Source of the DNA: CAHJWO01 sp964245885
GTDB lineage: Bacteria > Verrucomicrobiota > Verrucomicrobiia > Chthoniobacterales > SZAS-18
Assembly (NCBI GenBank): GCA_964245885.1
Contig: CAXTOX010000088.1
Coordinates: forward strand, 1-16,590
DNA length: 16,590 nucleotides
Direction: 5' to 3'
Positions 1 through 7,201 of this stretch are shown one piece after another. The position numbers and the translations under genes are program-made. Position 1 is the stretch's first letter. Each line of letters begins with the position of its first letter. The notes beneath the pieces are model-generated. The model was not told the origin of the DNA. It did no database searches and saw only the letters and a list, made by a program, of their open reading frames with translations.

Positions 1-66
1 CCATGCCGCCAGCTTGCCAGCCAGTCGTGGCTCAATCAAGCGAACTATGCTCTAGTCTTAGCCGGC

Positions 67-1080
67 TCAACTCTTCACCCCGCGCCGCTTCAGCCCCGCC
101 GCCGGCGCGTTCGCGCGCAGCTTCGCGTTGCCGTACAGGCCCGGACAGCATCCGTACGTTTCCCAGAACGCCTTCGAGAAATGGCTCAGGCTGCTGTAGC
201 CGACCGCTGTCGCGGCTTCGGTGACATTGTGCCGCCCCTCGCGCAGCAACTGCGCGGCGCGTTCCAACCGAAGCTGCCGCAGGTACTGCGGCACCGTCTG
301 GCCCACCTGCTGGGAAAACATCCGACTCAGGTGGAACGTCCCGCAGCCCACCTGCGCGGCGAGCATTTCGAGCGAGGGCGGGTTTTCCAGGTCGCGCTGG
401 AGGATGGCGCACGCCTGCTCGACGCGTTCGCGCGAGAGCCGCTTCTGCCGGTCGCAGAACATCTCCTTCTTCGCCTCCGCGCCGACGGGCGTCGGCGCGA
501 ACAGCAACAGCGAGAGCAATTCCAGGATTTTCGACTCGTACCACAGCCGCCCGGCCGGTGAGTGGACGTTGACCGGCGGTTCCGTCAAGGCTCGGGCGAT
601 GGTTTGCAGCGCCAGGTTCATCGGCTGGCCGACGACGAAGGCCTTCGCGCCGGCTTTCGCCTGCACGAACGCGCACACCGGCGCTTCCATCGCCTGACAG
701 ACCTCCCCCACCCGGCGCGCGAGGTATTCACGCGAAAGCTCCACGGTCACGAAGTGGTGGTGTTCGCCCGGCGTGCGCGTGGCGAAGAAAGTTTCCCCCT
801 CCGCCGGTGCGTAGTAGGCGACGCTGCGCACGCCGACCTGGGTTTCACGTCCGTTGCCGCCCGCGCGCAGCTTGGCCGACCCCTGCAAGTTCAGGCAGAT
901 TTCCAGGCTGTCGGCGTGGAAGGACCGGCTCCAGTCCAGTTCCTTCTCCGAGCGAAAGTTGTGGTACTCGATGCTGACGCCCTCCCGCGCGAAGCTGCCG
1001 AAGAGCTGCCGCCATTCACCCTGGATGTGCCGCCACACGCCGTTCTCGGCGGTGGAAAGAGAAAGGGCTTTGGCGCTCAT
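67..1080 (-). CDS. AraC-family transcriptional regulator
   Basis: Predicted one-component DNA-binding regulator of about 337 residues. The C-terminal roughly 100 residues carry the two helix-turn-helix motifs of the AraC/XylS family: helix 1 around residues 236-258 (SLEMLAAQVGCGTFHLSRMF) and helix 2 around 285-312 (VTEAATAVGYSSLSHFSKAF), followed by the family-typical aromatic/proline end. The N-terminal part (about 30-120) looks like the cupin-type sensing domain, with the HHH cluster in GEHHHFVTVEL, but the ligand is not identifiable. I chose ATG at 1080; a TTG at 1092 in the same frame lies inside a perfect palindrome and is less likely. No Shine-Dalgarno is visible. The gene is divergent from the stress-type gene at 1245 across 164 bp that hold two palindromes, so auto-regulation or regulation of that neighbour is a reasonable inference. 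Family assignment is secure; target and effector are unknown. Confidence 0.93.
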   Translation of the reverse strand: MSAKALSLSTAENGVWRHIQGEWRQLFGSFAREGVSIEYHNFRSEKELDWSRSFHADSLEICLNLQGSAKLRAGGNGRETQVGVRSVAYYAPAEGETFFATRTPGEHHHFVTVELSREYLARRVGEVCQAMEAPVCAFVQAKAGAKAFVVGQPMNLALQTIARALTEPPVNVHSPAGRLWYESKILELLSLLLFAPTPVGAEAKKEMFCDRQKRLSRERVEQACAILQRDLENPPSLEMLAAQVGCGTFHLSRMFSQQVGQTVPQYLRQLRLERAAQLLREGRHNVTEAATAVGYSSLSHFSKAFWETYGCCPGLYGNAKLRANAPAAGLKRRGVKS

Positions 1081-1082
1081 TT

Positions 1083-1097
1083 TGAGATTCAATCTCA
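1083..1097. promoter_or_regulatory. Perfect 7-1-7 palindrome immediately upstream of the AraC-type start codon
   Basis: TGAGATT-C-AATCTCA is a perfect inverted repeat ending 2 nt upstream of the ATG at 1080. In RNA it would form a 7-bp hairpin with an implausible 1-nt loop, so a protein operator is the more natural reading. Its position at the translation start is compatible with repression of the araC-type gene. Role is inferred. Confidence 0.4.
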
Positions 1098-1125
1098 GCA
1101 GAAGATGTACCTTGGCAATCGGAAA

Positions 1126-1141
1126 GGTTCAAGCTTGAACC
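1126..1141. promoter_or_regulatory. Perfect 16-bp palindrome in divergent intergenic region (candidate operator)
   Basis: GGTTCAAGCTTGAACC is fully self-complementary. It is nested in a wider pair, CCTTGG at 1110-1115 and CCAAGG at 1140-1145. It lies between the divergent AraC-type and stress-type genes. On the minus strand the right half contains TTGAAC, which could act as a -35 for the regulator with a weak TACATC -10 17 bp on. AraC proteins usually prefer direct repeats, so the binder may be another dimeric regulator. Confidence 0.4.
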
Positions 1142-1244
1142 AAGGGTCGTCGAGCAAAGGGATCGTCCGTGGCGCGTGTGACGACGCGGCAACCGGCGGG
1201 CGGCAGTCGGTCGAATCAAGAGGGACTTCCAACGCCTTCCTTCC

Positions 1245-1787
1245 ATGCTTCCCACGCTCTACTGTCTCGCGGATTCCAAGAACCACGCCGAAAAGATCGT
1301 CTCGCGGTTGCAGGCCGCCGGCGTGCCGACGGCCCATCTGTCGGCGCTCATCCTGTCCGAAGATCCGCAAGACCGGCCCACGCCGCCGGCCGGCTTTGAA
1401 TACGCGGGCGCACCCGACGGCAGCCAGGAAAACAAAGCGGCGGCCGGCGCGACGACTGGCACGGCGGCCGGCGCGGCAATGGGGGCTGCGACGATGGGCA
1501 TTGTCGGCCTGACGCCGCTGCTGATCCTCGCGCCGCTCGTCGTGGGCACGGGTGCGGCGGTCGGGGCGGCGGCCGGCGCGGCGGCCGGGGCGACCGGCAG
1601 CAGCCTCGCGGAATTCGGGATTCCCGACGAGAGGCAATCGGCCTATGAAGAACGGCTCAAAACGGGCAGCGTGCTGGTGGCCGTGCGCACCGACGACGAG
1701 GGAGAGTTGGAGAAGGCGAACGCCGCGCTGGAGCAAGCGGGAGCGAAGGACGTGGGCCTGTTTCGTTTGACGAAGAAGATTTCCTAG
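1245..1787 (+). CDS. Glycine-zipper protein with general-stress (YflT/GSP17M-like) flanking segments
   Basis: 180-residue protein. Residues 1-35 (LYCLADSKNHAEKIVSRLQ, then AAGVPTAHLSALI) resemble the beta-alpha-beta start of the general stress protein 17M/YflT-like domain. Residues about 66-125 are a Gly/Ala-rich zipper (repeated AAGA and GTAAGAAMGAA) with a hydrophobic stretch TPLLILAPLVVGTG that could insert into a membrane. The end (PDERQSAYEERLKTGSVLVAV) is the typical closing part of these proteins, where a short amphipathic segment leads into a second LVAVR strand. Start is the ATG at 1245; no good ribosome site is visible. It is divergent from the AraC-type regulator. Family similarity is fairly clear from pattern; the biochemical role is unknown and a stress role is by association only. 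Confidence 0.75.
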   Translation: MLPTLYCLADSKNHAEKIVSRLQAAGVPTAHLSALILSEDPQDRPTPPAGFEYAGAPDGSQENKAAAGATTGTAAGAAMGAATMGIVGLTPLLILAPLVVGTGAAVGAAAGAAAGATGSSLAEFGIPDERQSAYEERLKTGSVLVAVRTDDEGELEKANAALEQAGAKDVGLFRLTKKIS

Positions 1788-1871
1788 ACGGACCCGTGCC
1801 GCCCGGTGGGCACCCTCCACCTTGCGTTCCCCCGGGCTTCCCTTTTTGGCCGGAGGTGTGCATCTTAGCGC

Positions 1872-4583
1872 TTGCCCTTGCCCGTGGAACTGACGCATCC
1901 CTGGTTTCTCCTGCTGGCCCTGCCCGGCGCGGCGTGGCTGGCGCTGGTCCTGCGGCGTTCGCTGGCGGACATGACGCCCGCTCAACGGGTCGCCACCCTG
2001 GCAATCCGCGCGTTCCTGCTGACGTGCGTGCTGCTCGCGCTGGTAGGCGTGCGCCTCCGGCGGCACGGCGACGATCTCGGGGTGGTGTTCCTGGTGGACG
2101 ACTCCGCCAGCCTCTCGCCCGAGGCGCGCGCCGCCGCCCGGCGTTACGTGGAAAACAGTCTCCAACACCGCCGCGCGCACGACGAGGCCGGGGTCCTGGG
2201 CTTCGCGCGCGGGGTCAACGTCTGGCAGGCCCCCGCCGAGACCAGCGCGCTCGCCGGACCCTGGCCCGTCACGCCCGACGCCGACCGTGCCGGCACGGAC
2301 ATAGGCCGCGCGTTGGACTTCGCCGCCGGGGTCCTGCCCGGCGGCCGCGCGCGGCGGGTCGTGCTCCTGAGCGACGGCAACGACACCGGCGACGCCGGCC
2401 GCGCCACCGCCGCCCGCCTCGCCGCCTCCGGCGTGGAGGTCCTGACCGTCCCCCTGCGCAATCCCGCCGCCCCCGAGGTGCTCGTCGCCGGCCTCGACGT
2501 TCCCCGCGGCCTGAAGTCCGGCGAACCCTTCGACCTGCGCGCCGGCGTGGAGAGCAACGTCGCCACGGTCGCCACCGTCCGACTCTACCAGAACCAGTTC
2601 CTCGTCGCCACGCAGGACGCCGTCCCGCTCAAACCCGGCCGCAACGAGGTTCCCTTCCCCAACCTGCGCGCGGGCGACGGGTTCACGGCCTACGAGGTCG
2701 AGATCGTCCCTGCCGCCGACACCCGCCTGGAGAACAACCGCGCCGGCGTCACCGTCGCCCTCGGCGGCAGCCCGCGCGTGCTCCTCGTGGACGGCGACGA
2801 GGCCAAGGCCGCACCGCTCGCCGGGGCGCTCCGCGAGGCCAAGATCGACGTGGAGGTCCGCGGCCCCGCCGGGTTGCCGCGCACATTGGGCGAACTCCAG
2901 CGCTTCGACCTGTTCCTGCTCAGCGACGTGTCGGCGCTCCAGATGACGCGCGAGCAGATGGAGCTTTACCGCACCTGGGTGCAACAGTTCGGCGGCGGGT
3001 TCGTCATGATCGGCGGGGAAAACTCCTTCGGCGTCGGCGGGTATTTCCGCACGCCCATCGAGCAGATGCTCCCGGTCCGCACCGACCACGACGACCGGCA
3101 GGAAACTCCCAGCGTCGCGCTCTACATCGTGCTGGACCGCTCCGGTTCCATGACCGCGCCGGTCGGCGGCAGCGCCGGCGCGACCAAGATGAGCCTCGCC
3201 GACCAGGGCAGCGTCCTGGCGATGAACGTCCTCCAGGCCAGGGATCTCTTCGGCCTGACCGCCGTGGACACGCAGGTCAACAGCGTGGTCCCCCTCGGCC
3301 GGTTGGGTAACAAGGCCGCCAACGAACAGAAAATCCTCGCGGTCACGGCGGGCGGCGGCGGCATCTACATCTACACCGGGCTGGCCGACGCCCTGCGCGT
3401 CATGCACGACGCGCCCGCCAAGATCAAGCACGTCATCCTGTTTTCCGACGCCGCCGACGCCGAGGAAAAGGACTCCGGCGAGATGCCCGACGGCGCGCCC
3501 GCCGGCCGGGGGACGTCGCTGGACCTCGTCGGTAGCCTGCTCGCGGAGAAGGTCACCACGAGCGTCGTCGGCCTAGGCACCGCACGCGACAAGGACGTGC
3601 TGTTCCTGCGCGCGCTCGCCGAACGCGGCAACGGGCGTTTTTACCTGACCAACGACGCCAACACCCTGCCGCAGATCTTCAGCACGGAGACGATGAAGGT
3701 CGCGCAGTCCAGTCTCGTGGAGGAACCGTTCAACCCCGTGCCCGCCGGTCCCTCGCCGCTCGCCGCCGGCATCGACTGGGCCGCGTGCCCGCCGCTGCTC
3801 GGCTACAACGCCACGAAAATCAAACCCACCGCGCAGGTCGCCCTCGCCACCGAAACCGGCGAGCCGCTCCTGGCGACGTGGCGCTACGGGCTTGGGCAGA
3901 CCGGGGCGTTCACGAGCGACGCCAAGGCGCGCTGGGCCGGCGAATGGCTGACGTGGGACGGCTACGGGAAATTCTGGGCGCAGGTCGTGCGCGGGCTGTT
4001 GCGCAAGAGCGACCAGGCGACGTTCCAGGTCCGCGCCGTCGAGCAGGGGGACGGCAGCCGGCTGCGGCTGGACATCGACGCGCTCACGCCGGAGGGCGGC
4101 TTCCGCAACCGGCTGCCCATCGACGTGACCGCGCTGGACACTGCCACCGGCGCGACGCGCGCTCTCCGCGCCGAACAGCTCGCGCCGGGCAGCTACCGGG
4201 CGGAGTTCGAACTGCCGCTGACGGACGACGCGGGCGGCGCGGCGACGACGATGTTCTCGGTGTCCTCGCCCGAGTTGACCGACCGGCCCTACGTCTTCGG
4301 CCACACCCGCAGCTATCCGCGCGAGTTCCTGCGCACGGGCACCGACGAGGTGTTCCTACGCGCGGTGGCTTCGGCGGGAGCGGGCAGGTTCGACCCGCCG
4401 GGGGCGGACGTTTTCGCCCCGCCGACGCGTTTTTCGGTCCGAAAGGTGGACCTGACGAATGATTTTCTTGCCGCCGCCCTGCTTTTACTGCCACTTGATA
4501 TTTTTCTGCGTCGCCGTACCTGGAAACAACCTGCTGCTCCCGCCCGGACCCAACCGTCCGTCCGCGAAACGGTGGCGTCCTGA
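1872..4583 (+). CDS. Large membrane-anchored protein with two VWA domains and a glutamine-amidotransferase-like domain
   Basis: 903 residues. Two N-terminal membrane segments (about 9-27 and 42-60) resemble BatA-type proteins. A first VWA-like domain (about 70-195) has the MIDAS signature DDSAS at 76-80 and LLSDGND near 165. An extracytoplasmic beta-rich stretch (about 205-297) follows. A class-I glutamine-amidotransferase-like fold of the DUF1355 kind spans about 300-400 (PRVLLVDGDE ... GGGFVMIGGENSFG), and no catalytic Cys is apparent in it. A second VWA domain lies at about 415-610 with a complete-looking MIDAS (DRSGS at 422-426, T502, D526). A C-terminal membrane segment sits near 865-879. 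The start is TTG at 1872, 15 nt after GGAGG at 1852-1856, a long spacing; GTG at 1884 is an alternative. Proteins of this architecture are common in Planctomycetota/Verrucomicrobiota and probably bind partner proteins through metal-dependent VWA surfaces. Exact role unknown. Confidence 0.9.
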   Translation: MPLPVELTHPWFLLLALPGAAWLALVLRRSLADMTPAQRVATLAIRAFLLTCVLLALVGVRLRRHGDDLGVVFLVDDSASLSPEARAAARRYVENSLQHRRAHDEAGVLGFARGVNVWQAPAETSALAGPWPVTPDADRAGTDIGRALDFAAGVLPGGRARRVVLLSDGNDTGDAGRATAARLAASGVEVLTVPLRNPAAPEVLVAGLDVPRGLKSGEPFDLRAGVESNVATVATVRLYQNQFLVATQDAVPLKPGRNEVPFPNLRAGDGFTAYEVEIVPAADTRLENNRAGVTVALGGSPRVLLVDGDEAKAAPLAGALREAKIDVEVRGPAGLPRTLGELQRFDLFLLSDVSALQMTREQMELYRTWVQQFGGGFVMIGGENSFGVGGYFRTPIEQMLPVRTDHDDRQETPSVALYIVLDRSGSMTAPVGGSAGATKMSLADQGSVLAMNVLQARDLFGLTAVDTQVNSVVPLGRLGNKAANEQKILAVTAGGGGIYIYTGLADALRVMHDAPAKIKHVILFSDAADAEEKDSGEMPDGAPAGRGTSLDLVGSLLAEKVTTSVVGLGTARDKDVLFLRALAERGNGRFYLTNDANTLPQIFSTETMKVAQSSLVEEPFNPVPAGPSPLAAGIDWAACPPLLGYNATKIKPTAQVALATETGEPLLATWRYGLGQTGAFTSDAKARWAGEWLTWDGYGKFWAQVVRGLLRKSDQATFQVRAVEQGDGSRLRLDIDALTPEGGFRNRLPIDVTALDTATGATRALRAEQLAPGSYRAEFELPLTDDAGGAATTMFSVSSPELTDRPYVFGHTRSYPREFLRTGTDEVFLRAVASAGAGRFDPPGADVFAPPTRFSVRKVDLTNDFLAAALLLLPLDIFLRRRTWKQPAAPARTQPSVRETVAS

Positions 4584-4633
4584 CGCCAAGGTCCGCGCGA
4601 ATTAACCCCAGTCCAACATTAGAAACACACGCT

Positions 4634-4972
4634 TTGGTCATCGAGGTCATCCGATACAATGTCGCGGAGGGCGACGAAGCCCCGTTCGAGGATGCTTACC
4701 GCAACGCGGGAGCGTTGCTGGAGGCGTCGTCACACTGCCTGGGTTTCAGCCTGATGCGCGCGACGCGGGAGCGGCAGCGCTACGTCATGACGATCTACTG
4801 GGACTCGCCTGACGGCCACCTAATCGGCTTCCGCCAGAGCGGGGCGTTCAAGGATTACGAGGAACTCCTCGCTCCCTACACGCCCACCGCCGAGGAGGAC
4901 GCCCACTACCGCAAGACCGGGATCGAGCTGACCAAGAAGCAGCTCGTGCGCATCTCGGGGCCGCCCAGATAA
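4634..4972 (+). CDS. Antibiotic-biosynthesis-monooxygenase (ABM) fold protein
   Basis: 112 residues. The N-terminus MVIEVIRYNVAEGDEAPFED, then AYRNAGALLEASSHCLGFSL, followed by RYVMTIYWDSPDGHLIGFRQ, is the pattern of the dimeric alpha-beta ABM fold (a first strand, an E/F-rich helix, a G-containing second strand, then a Y-W-S-aH segment). Such proteins include small cofactor-free monooxygenases and heme- or quinone-acting enzymes, but substrate cannot be told from sequence. The start is TTG at 4634. The gene begins 50 nt after the VWA gene, so co-transcription is possible, and ends directly at a GCAGAAG repeat. Fold assignment is good; enzymatic activity is not shown. Confidence 0.82.
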   Translation: MVIEVIRYNVAEGDEAPFEDAYRNAGALLEASSHCLGFSLMRATRERQRYVMTIYWDSPDGHLIGFRQSGAFKDYEELLAPYTPTAEEDAHYRKTGIELTKKQLVRISGPPR

Positions 4973-4973
4973 A

Positions 4974-5090
4974 TGCAGAAGGCAGAAGGCAGAAGGCAGA
5001 AGGCATAGATCACCTGATTCAGAAACCTCCCCGCTTTTCGGCTTCCACCTTTTCTGTACTTTTGCCTTTTGCCTTCTGCCTTCTGCATTT
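4974..5090. repeat. Purine/pyrimidine inverted repeat of GCAGAAG units (copy 1)
   Basis: The left arm (4975-5005) is four tandem GCAGAAG units ending in GCAT. The right arm (5061-5088) reads TTTGCCTTTTGCCTTCTGCC and on to TTCTGCATT, the reverse complement. They are separated by about 55 bp. The element fills the whole gap between the ABM and ThuA genes and abuts the ThuA start codon. A second, degenerate copy is at 15414-15480. I recall similar GCAGAAG/CTTCTGC repeats scattered through environmental genomes; origin and mobility are unknown. Confidence 0.8.
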
Positions 5091-5095
5091 TCCTC

Positions 5096-5881
5096 ATGCC
5101 TTCGCCGATCCGCGTCACCGTCTGGGGTGAGAACGTCCACGAACAAAAACACCAGGTTGTCCGCGACCTCTATCCCGAAGGGATGCACCGCTGCATTGCC
5201 GACGGGCTGGCCGAGTCCGACGACTTCCGGGTGCGTTGCGCGACGCTCCAGGAACCCGAACACGGTCTGAGCGAGGAGACCCTGGCCGCCACCGACGTGC
5301 TGACCTGGTGGGGGCACGCCGCGCACGGGCAGGTCGAGGACAAGATCGTCGAACGCGTGCAGAAGCGCGTGTGGGAGGGCATGGGCCTCGTCGTGCTGCA
5401 CTCGGGGCATTATTCCAAAATCTTCAAGCGCCTGATGGGCACCAGTTGCTCGCTGACGTGGCGCGAGGCGGGCGAGAAGGAACGGCTGTGGGTGTGCAAC
5501 CCGGGCCACCCCATCGCGGCGGGGATCGACAAGTATTTTGAACTGCCCAACACGGAGATGTACGGCGAACCTTTCGGCATCCCGACGCCGGACGAGCAGG
5601 TGTTCATCAGTTGGTTCGAGGGCGGCGAGGTGTTCCGCAGCGGCTGTACGTGGAAGCGCGGGCAGGGCAAGATTTTCTACTTCCGACCGGGCCACGAGAC
5701 GTACCCGATCTACCACGACCGCAACGTGCGGCTCGTGCTAAAAAACGCCGCGCGCTGGGCGCATCCCGACGGGCAGGCGTGGATCGACGGCGCGCCGAAC
5801 GTTCCCCTCGAAAGAGCCGCCGAGCCGATCCGGAAAAAGGGCGGCAGCCTCCACCAACCCGGCGAAGCCGGGCTGAAGTAG
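5096..5881 (+). CDS. ThuA-like domain protein
   Basis: 261 residues. The N-terminal strand IRVTVWGENVHEQKH, the LTWWGH motif (near residue 68), the GLVVLHSGHYSKIFKRLMGT segment and the late RGQGKIFYFRPGHETYPIYH signature match the ThuA-like family, a class-I glutamine-amidotransferase-like fold named after a trehalose-utilization protein. Many members occur in PVC-phylum sugar-metabolism clusters. No enzymatic residue can be assigned with confidence. I chose ATG at 5096 over an upstream in-frame TTG (5069) because the extension is just translated GCAGAAG-type repeat. There is no Shine-Dalgarno: the initiation region is the pyrimidine-rich arm of the repeat. It converges on the lipoprotein gene at 6071. 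Confidence 0.88.
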   Translation: MPSPIRVTVWGENVHEQKHQVVRDLYPEGMHRCIADGLAESDDFRVRCATLQEPEHGLSEETLAATDVLTWWGHAAHGQVEDKIVERVQKRVWEGMGLVVLHSGHYSKIFKRLMGTSCSLTWREAGEKERLWVCNPGHPIAAGIDKYFELPNTEMYGEPFGIPTPDEQVFISWFEGGEVFRSGCTWKRGQGKIFYFRPGHETYPIYHDRNVRLVLKNAARWAHPDGQAWIDGAPNVPLERAAEPIRKKGGSLHQPGEAGLK

Positions 5882-5891
5882 GTGCTCTCTC

Positions 5892-6071
5892 AGAGAGCGT
5901 GAGAAGCGTCTGGGCAGGCCGTCGCGGCCGGTCGTCCCCGGGTAGGGTTGCCTCTCCGAGGCAATCCAAATGTTTCTGGAAAACGTCAGACCACAGGCAC
6001 GGTCAGCCAAGCCAAATTTGGATTGCCTCGGAGAGGCAACCCTACCCGGGGACGCTTCTCACACGCTCTCT
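5892..6071. repeat. Composite inverted repeat with perfect 38-bp arms between convergent genes
   Basis: 5934-5971 and 6016-6053 are perfect reverse complements (38 of 38), each containing GGGTAGGGTTGCC and the sub-palindrome TTGCCTC-TCC-GAGGCAA. They are separated by 44 bp. An outer imperfect pair, AGAGAGCGTGAGAAGCGTC at 5892-5910 and its complement at 6051-6071 (2-nt gap), flanks the core. A 23-bp unmatched stretch sits on the left only (5911-5933). The outer right arm includes the TGA stop of the minus-strand lipoprotein gene. A bidirectional transcription terminator and a MITE/REP-type non-autonomous element are both possible; no coding capacity is seen. Confidence 0.85.
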
Positions 6072-6484
6072 CAGAACCAGAACGCGCTGCTGATGGGTTC
6101 AAACTGGAAGGCGGCCCTCGCCGCGACGAGCGCGTTGGGATAATTGATCATTTCGCGCGGGAGACTCAGCCGCCGCGTACCGTTCGCGTCGTCGTACGCA
6201 TACCACGCGTTGTCAACGCGATAGATCAGCGCGATGTGCCCCATCCGCACGTTGGGATATCGGCACTCGATGAGCCGGGCGGGCACGGCCGGATTCAAGT
6301 ACCCTTTGGCCCGCAAGACCTCGCGCTGGTTCACGGCGGCCAAGCCGCAGCCGTTGATCGGTTCCATCGGCGCACAGGCTGACAACAAGGCGGTTGCCCC
6401 CAGGCAACACCCTACCCTTGCCAGGAGCCTTTTTCCGCCGGGCCACCGGGTCTTACATTCATCGTTTGAACGTGCGGTCTTCAT
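6071..6484 (-). CDS. Small lipoprotein with transglutaminase-like Cys-His-Asp pattern
   Basis: 137 residues. A basic N-terminus followed by LLARVGCCLGATALLSAC gives a signal peptide with lipobox LSAC, lipidated Cys at residue 37, so the protein is probably a membrane-anchored lipoprotein. The mature part has Cys46 in NGCGLAAVNQREVLRAKGY, His83 in MGHIALIYRV and Asp98/99 in WYAYDDANG. This order and spacing fit the Cys-His-Asp triad of small transglutaminase-like (BTLCP-type) cysteine peptidases, but the match is by motif only. Start ATG 6484. The gene's end overlaps the inverted repeat at 5892-6071, and part of its signal peptide coincides with repeat-like sequence at 6391-6422. The 187-bp upstream gap to the MerR-like gene is AT-rich around 6545-6590 and probably holds its promoter, but no clear -35/-10 pair could be fixed. 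Confidence 0.72.
   Translation of the reverse strand: MKTARSNDECKTRWPGGKRLLARVGCCLGATALLSACAPMEPINGCGLAAVNQREVLRAKGYLNPAVPARLIECRYPNVRMGHIALIYRVDNAWYAYDDANGTRRLSLPREMINYPNALVAARAAFQFEPISSAFWF
6391..6422. repeat. Degenerate copy of the GTAGGGTTGCC/GGCAA repeat inside a coding region
   Basis: The + strand reads GTTGCC-CCC-AGGCAA followed by CACCCTACCC, close to the right arm of the inverted repeat at 6016-6053 (TTGCC...AGGCAACCCTACCC). It encodes roughly residues 21-31 (ARVGCCLGA) of the lipoprotein signal peptide on the minus strand. Chance similarity in a GC-rich region is possible, so confidence is limited. Confidence 0.35.
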
Positions 6485-6671
6485 GGTCAGTTGCGAGAAT
6501 GCCCGGATGATAGCACGGCGCTTTTCACGAGCAAACGAACGGAAATAGGAAACTTTCGTTACATAGAGCTATATTTGTTCCAACCTTTCGCGCGACGGCA
6601 AAATGGATGGTTCGTCCACACGAAATCTTTTGTCCGGCCGAGCCTGTTCCAAACGTCCGGACCACCCGGCG

Positions 6672-7163
6672 CTATTCTCCCCGGATGCCGAGCACCGCGG
6701 CGATCTGCCGACGCTGTTCGTCGCTGATCGACCGTCCCCGGCGCGAGACGACGAGGTACTCGCCGCCCACGGCCGTGATCTGCCAGGTCTCGTGCGCGGA
6801 GCCGACCGCCAGCGCCACGCCGGCGTCGTTGAGCCGGCGCAACTCGGCACGCTCGATTTCCTGCAACTCCGCCAGCGAGCGGTTCGCCAGCGCCGCCTGG
6901 ATCTGCTCCAAGGGCTGCGAACGCGCCTGGAGCAGGCGGATGATGTGGAGTTGGGCGATGTGCTTGGCCGAAAACCCCCGTTTGTGTTCGCCCATTTCCG
7001 AACCGGGGGCATCGAGCAGCCCGCGCGTGCGGTAAAAGCGGATGTTGCGTTCGGTGATCTTTTCGCCCGCCTGACCGTTGGACGGGATGACCCCGTGGTC
7101 GAAGCACCACTGGTTCACCCCGGACGCCAGTTCTTTGATGGAAACCAATCCTTCTGCTGCCAC
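6672..7163 (-). CDS. MerR-like winged-helix regulator
   Basis: Roughly 163 residues. The segment ITERNIRFYRTRGLLDAP and KRGFSAKHIAQLHIIRLLQA is the MerR-family recognition helix, wing and dimer helix start. An insertion (about 14 residues, CFDHGVIPSNGQAGEK) between ELA and the recognition part is seen in a known sub-type of MerR-like regulators. The C-terminal half (TWQITAVGGEYLVVSRRGRS) is not a recognised effector domain. No conserved metal-binding Cys set is seen. The start is uncertain: TTG 7169, GTG 7163 (chosen) and TTG 7148 are all in frame, and a candidate -10 at 7172-7177 makes 7169 unlikely. Divergent from tRNA-Leu and dcp. Target genes are unknown; auto-regulation is suggested by the dyad in its promoter. 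Confidence 0.85.
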   Translation of the reverse strand: MAAEGLVSIKELASGVNQWCFDHGVIPSNGQAGEKITERNIRFYRTRGLLDAPGSEMGEHKRGFSAKHIAQLHIIRLLQARSQPLEQIQAALANRSLAELQEIERAELRRLNDAGVALAVGSAHETWQITAVGGEYLVVSRRGRSISDEQRRQIAAVLGIRGE

Positions 7164-7171
7164 GAGCAAGG

Positions 7172-7201
7172 TTTATGACCGAATGACATTGTCGGTGTCA
7201 A
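7172..7201 (-). promoter_or_regulatory. Candidate sigma70-type promoter of the MerR-like gene with dyad in the spacer
   Basis: On the minus strand TTGACA (7201-7196) is a consensus -35; 18 bp later CATAAA (7177-7172) is a 4-of-6 -10. A perfect TGACA-N7-TGTCA dyad occupies 7184-7200, overlapping the -35 and the spacer. MerR-family regulators typically bind dyads inside spacers of their own promoters, which is the basis for this call. A further two TGTCA half-sites lie at 7242-7246 and 7254-7258. Confidence 0.5.

Noticed and set aside
1..66. Stretch before the AraC-type stop codon
   Set aside because: Only 66 bases with no ORF continuing from outside that I can support and no recognisable site.
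1788..1871. Possible terminator between stress-type and VWA genes (GTGCC-N8-GGCAC)
   Set aside because: The stem is only 5 bp and the T-run (1843-1847) is about 30 bases away, so it is not convincing.
1095..3431. Very long minus-strand open frame opposite the VWA and stress-type genes (778 codons)
   Set aside because: It is antisense to two genes with clear domains; long antisense frames are expected at this GC content and its product is Arg/Gly/Ala-rich without motifs.
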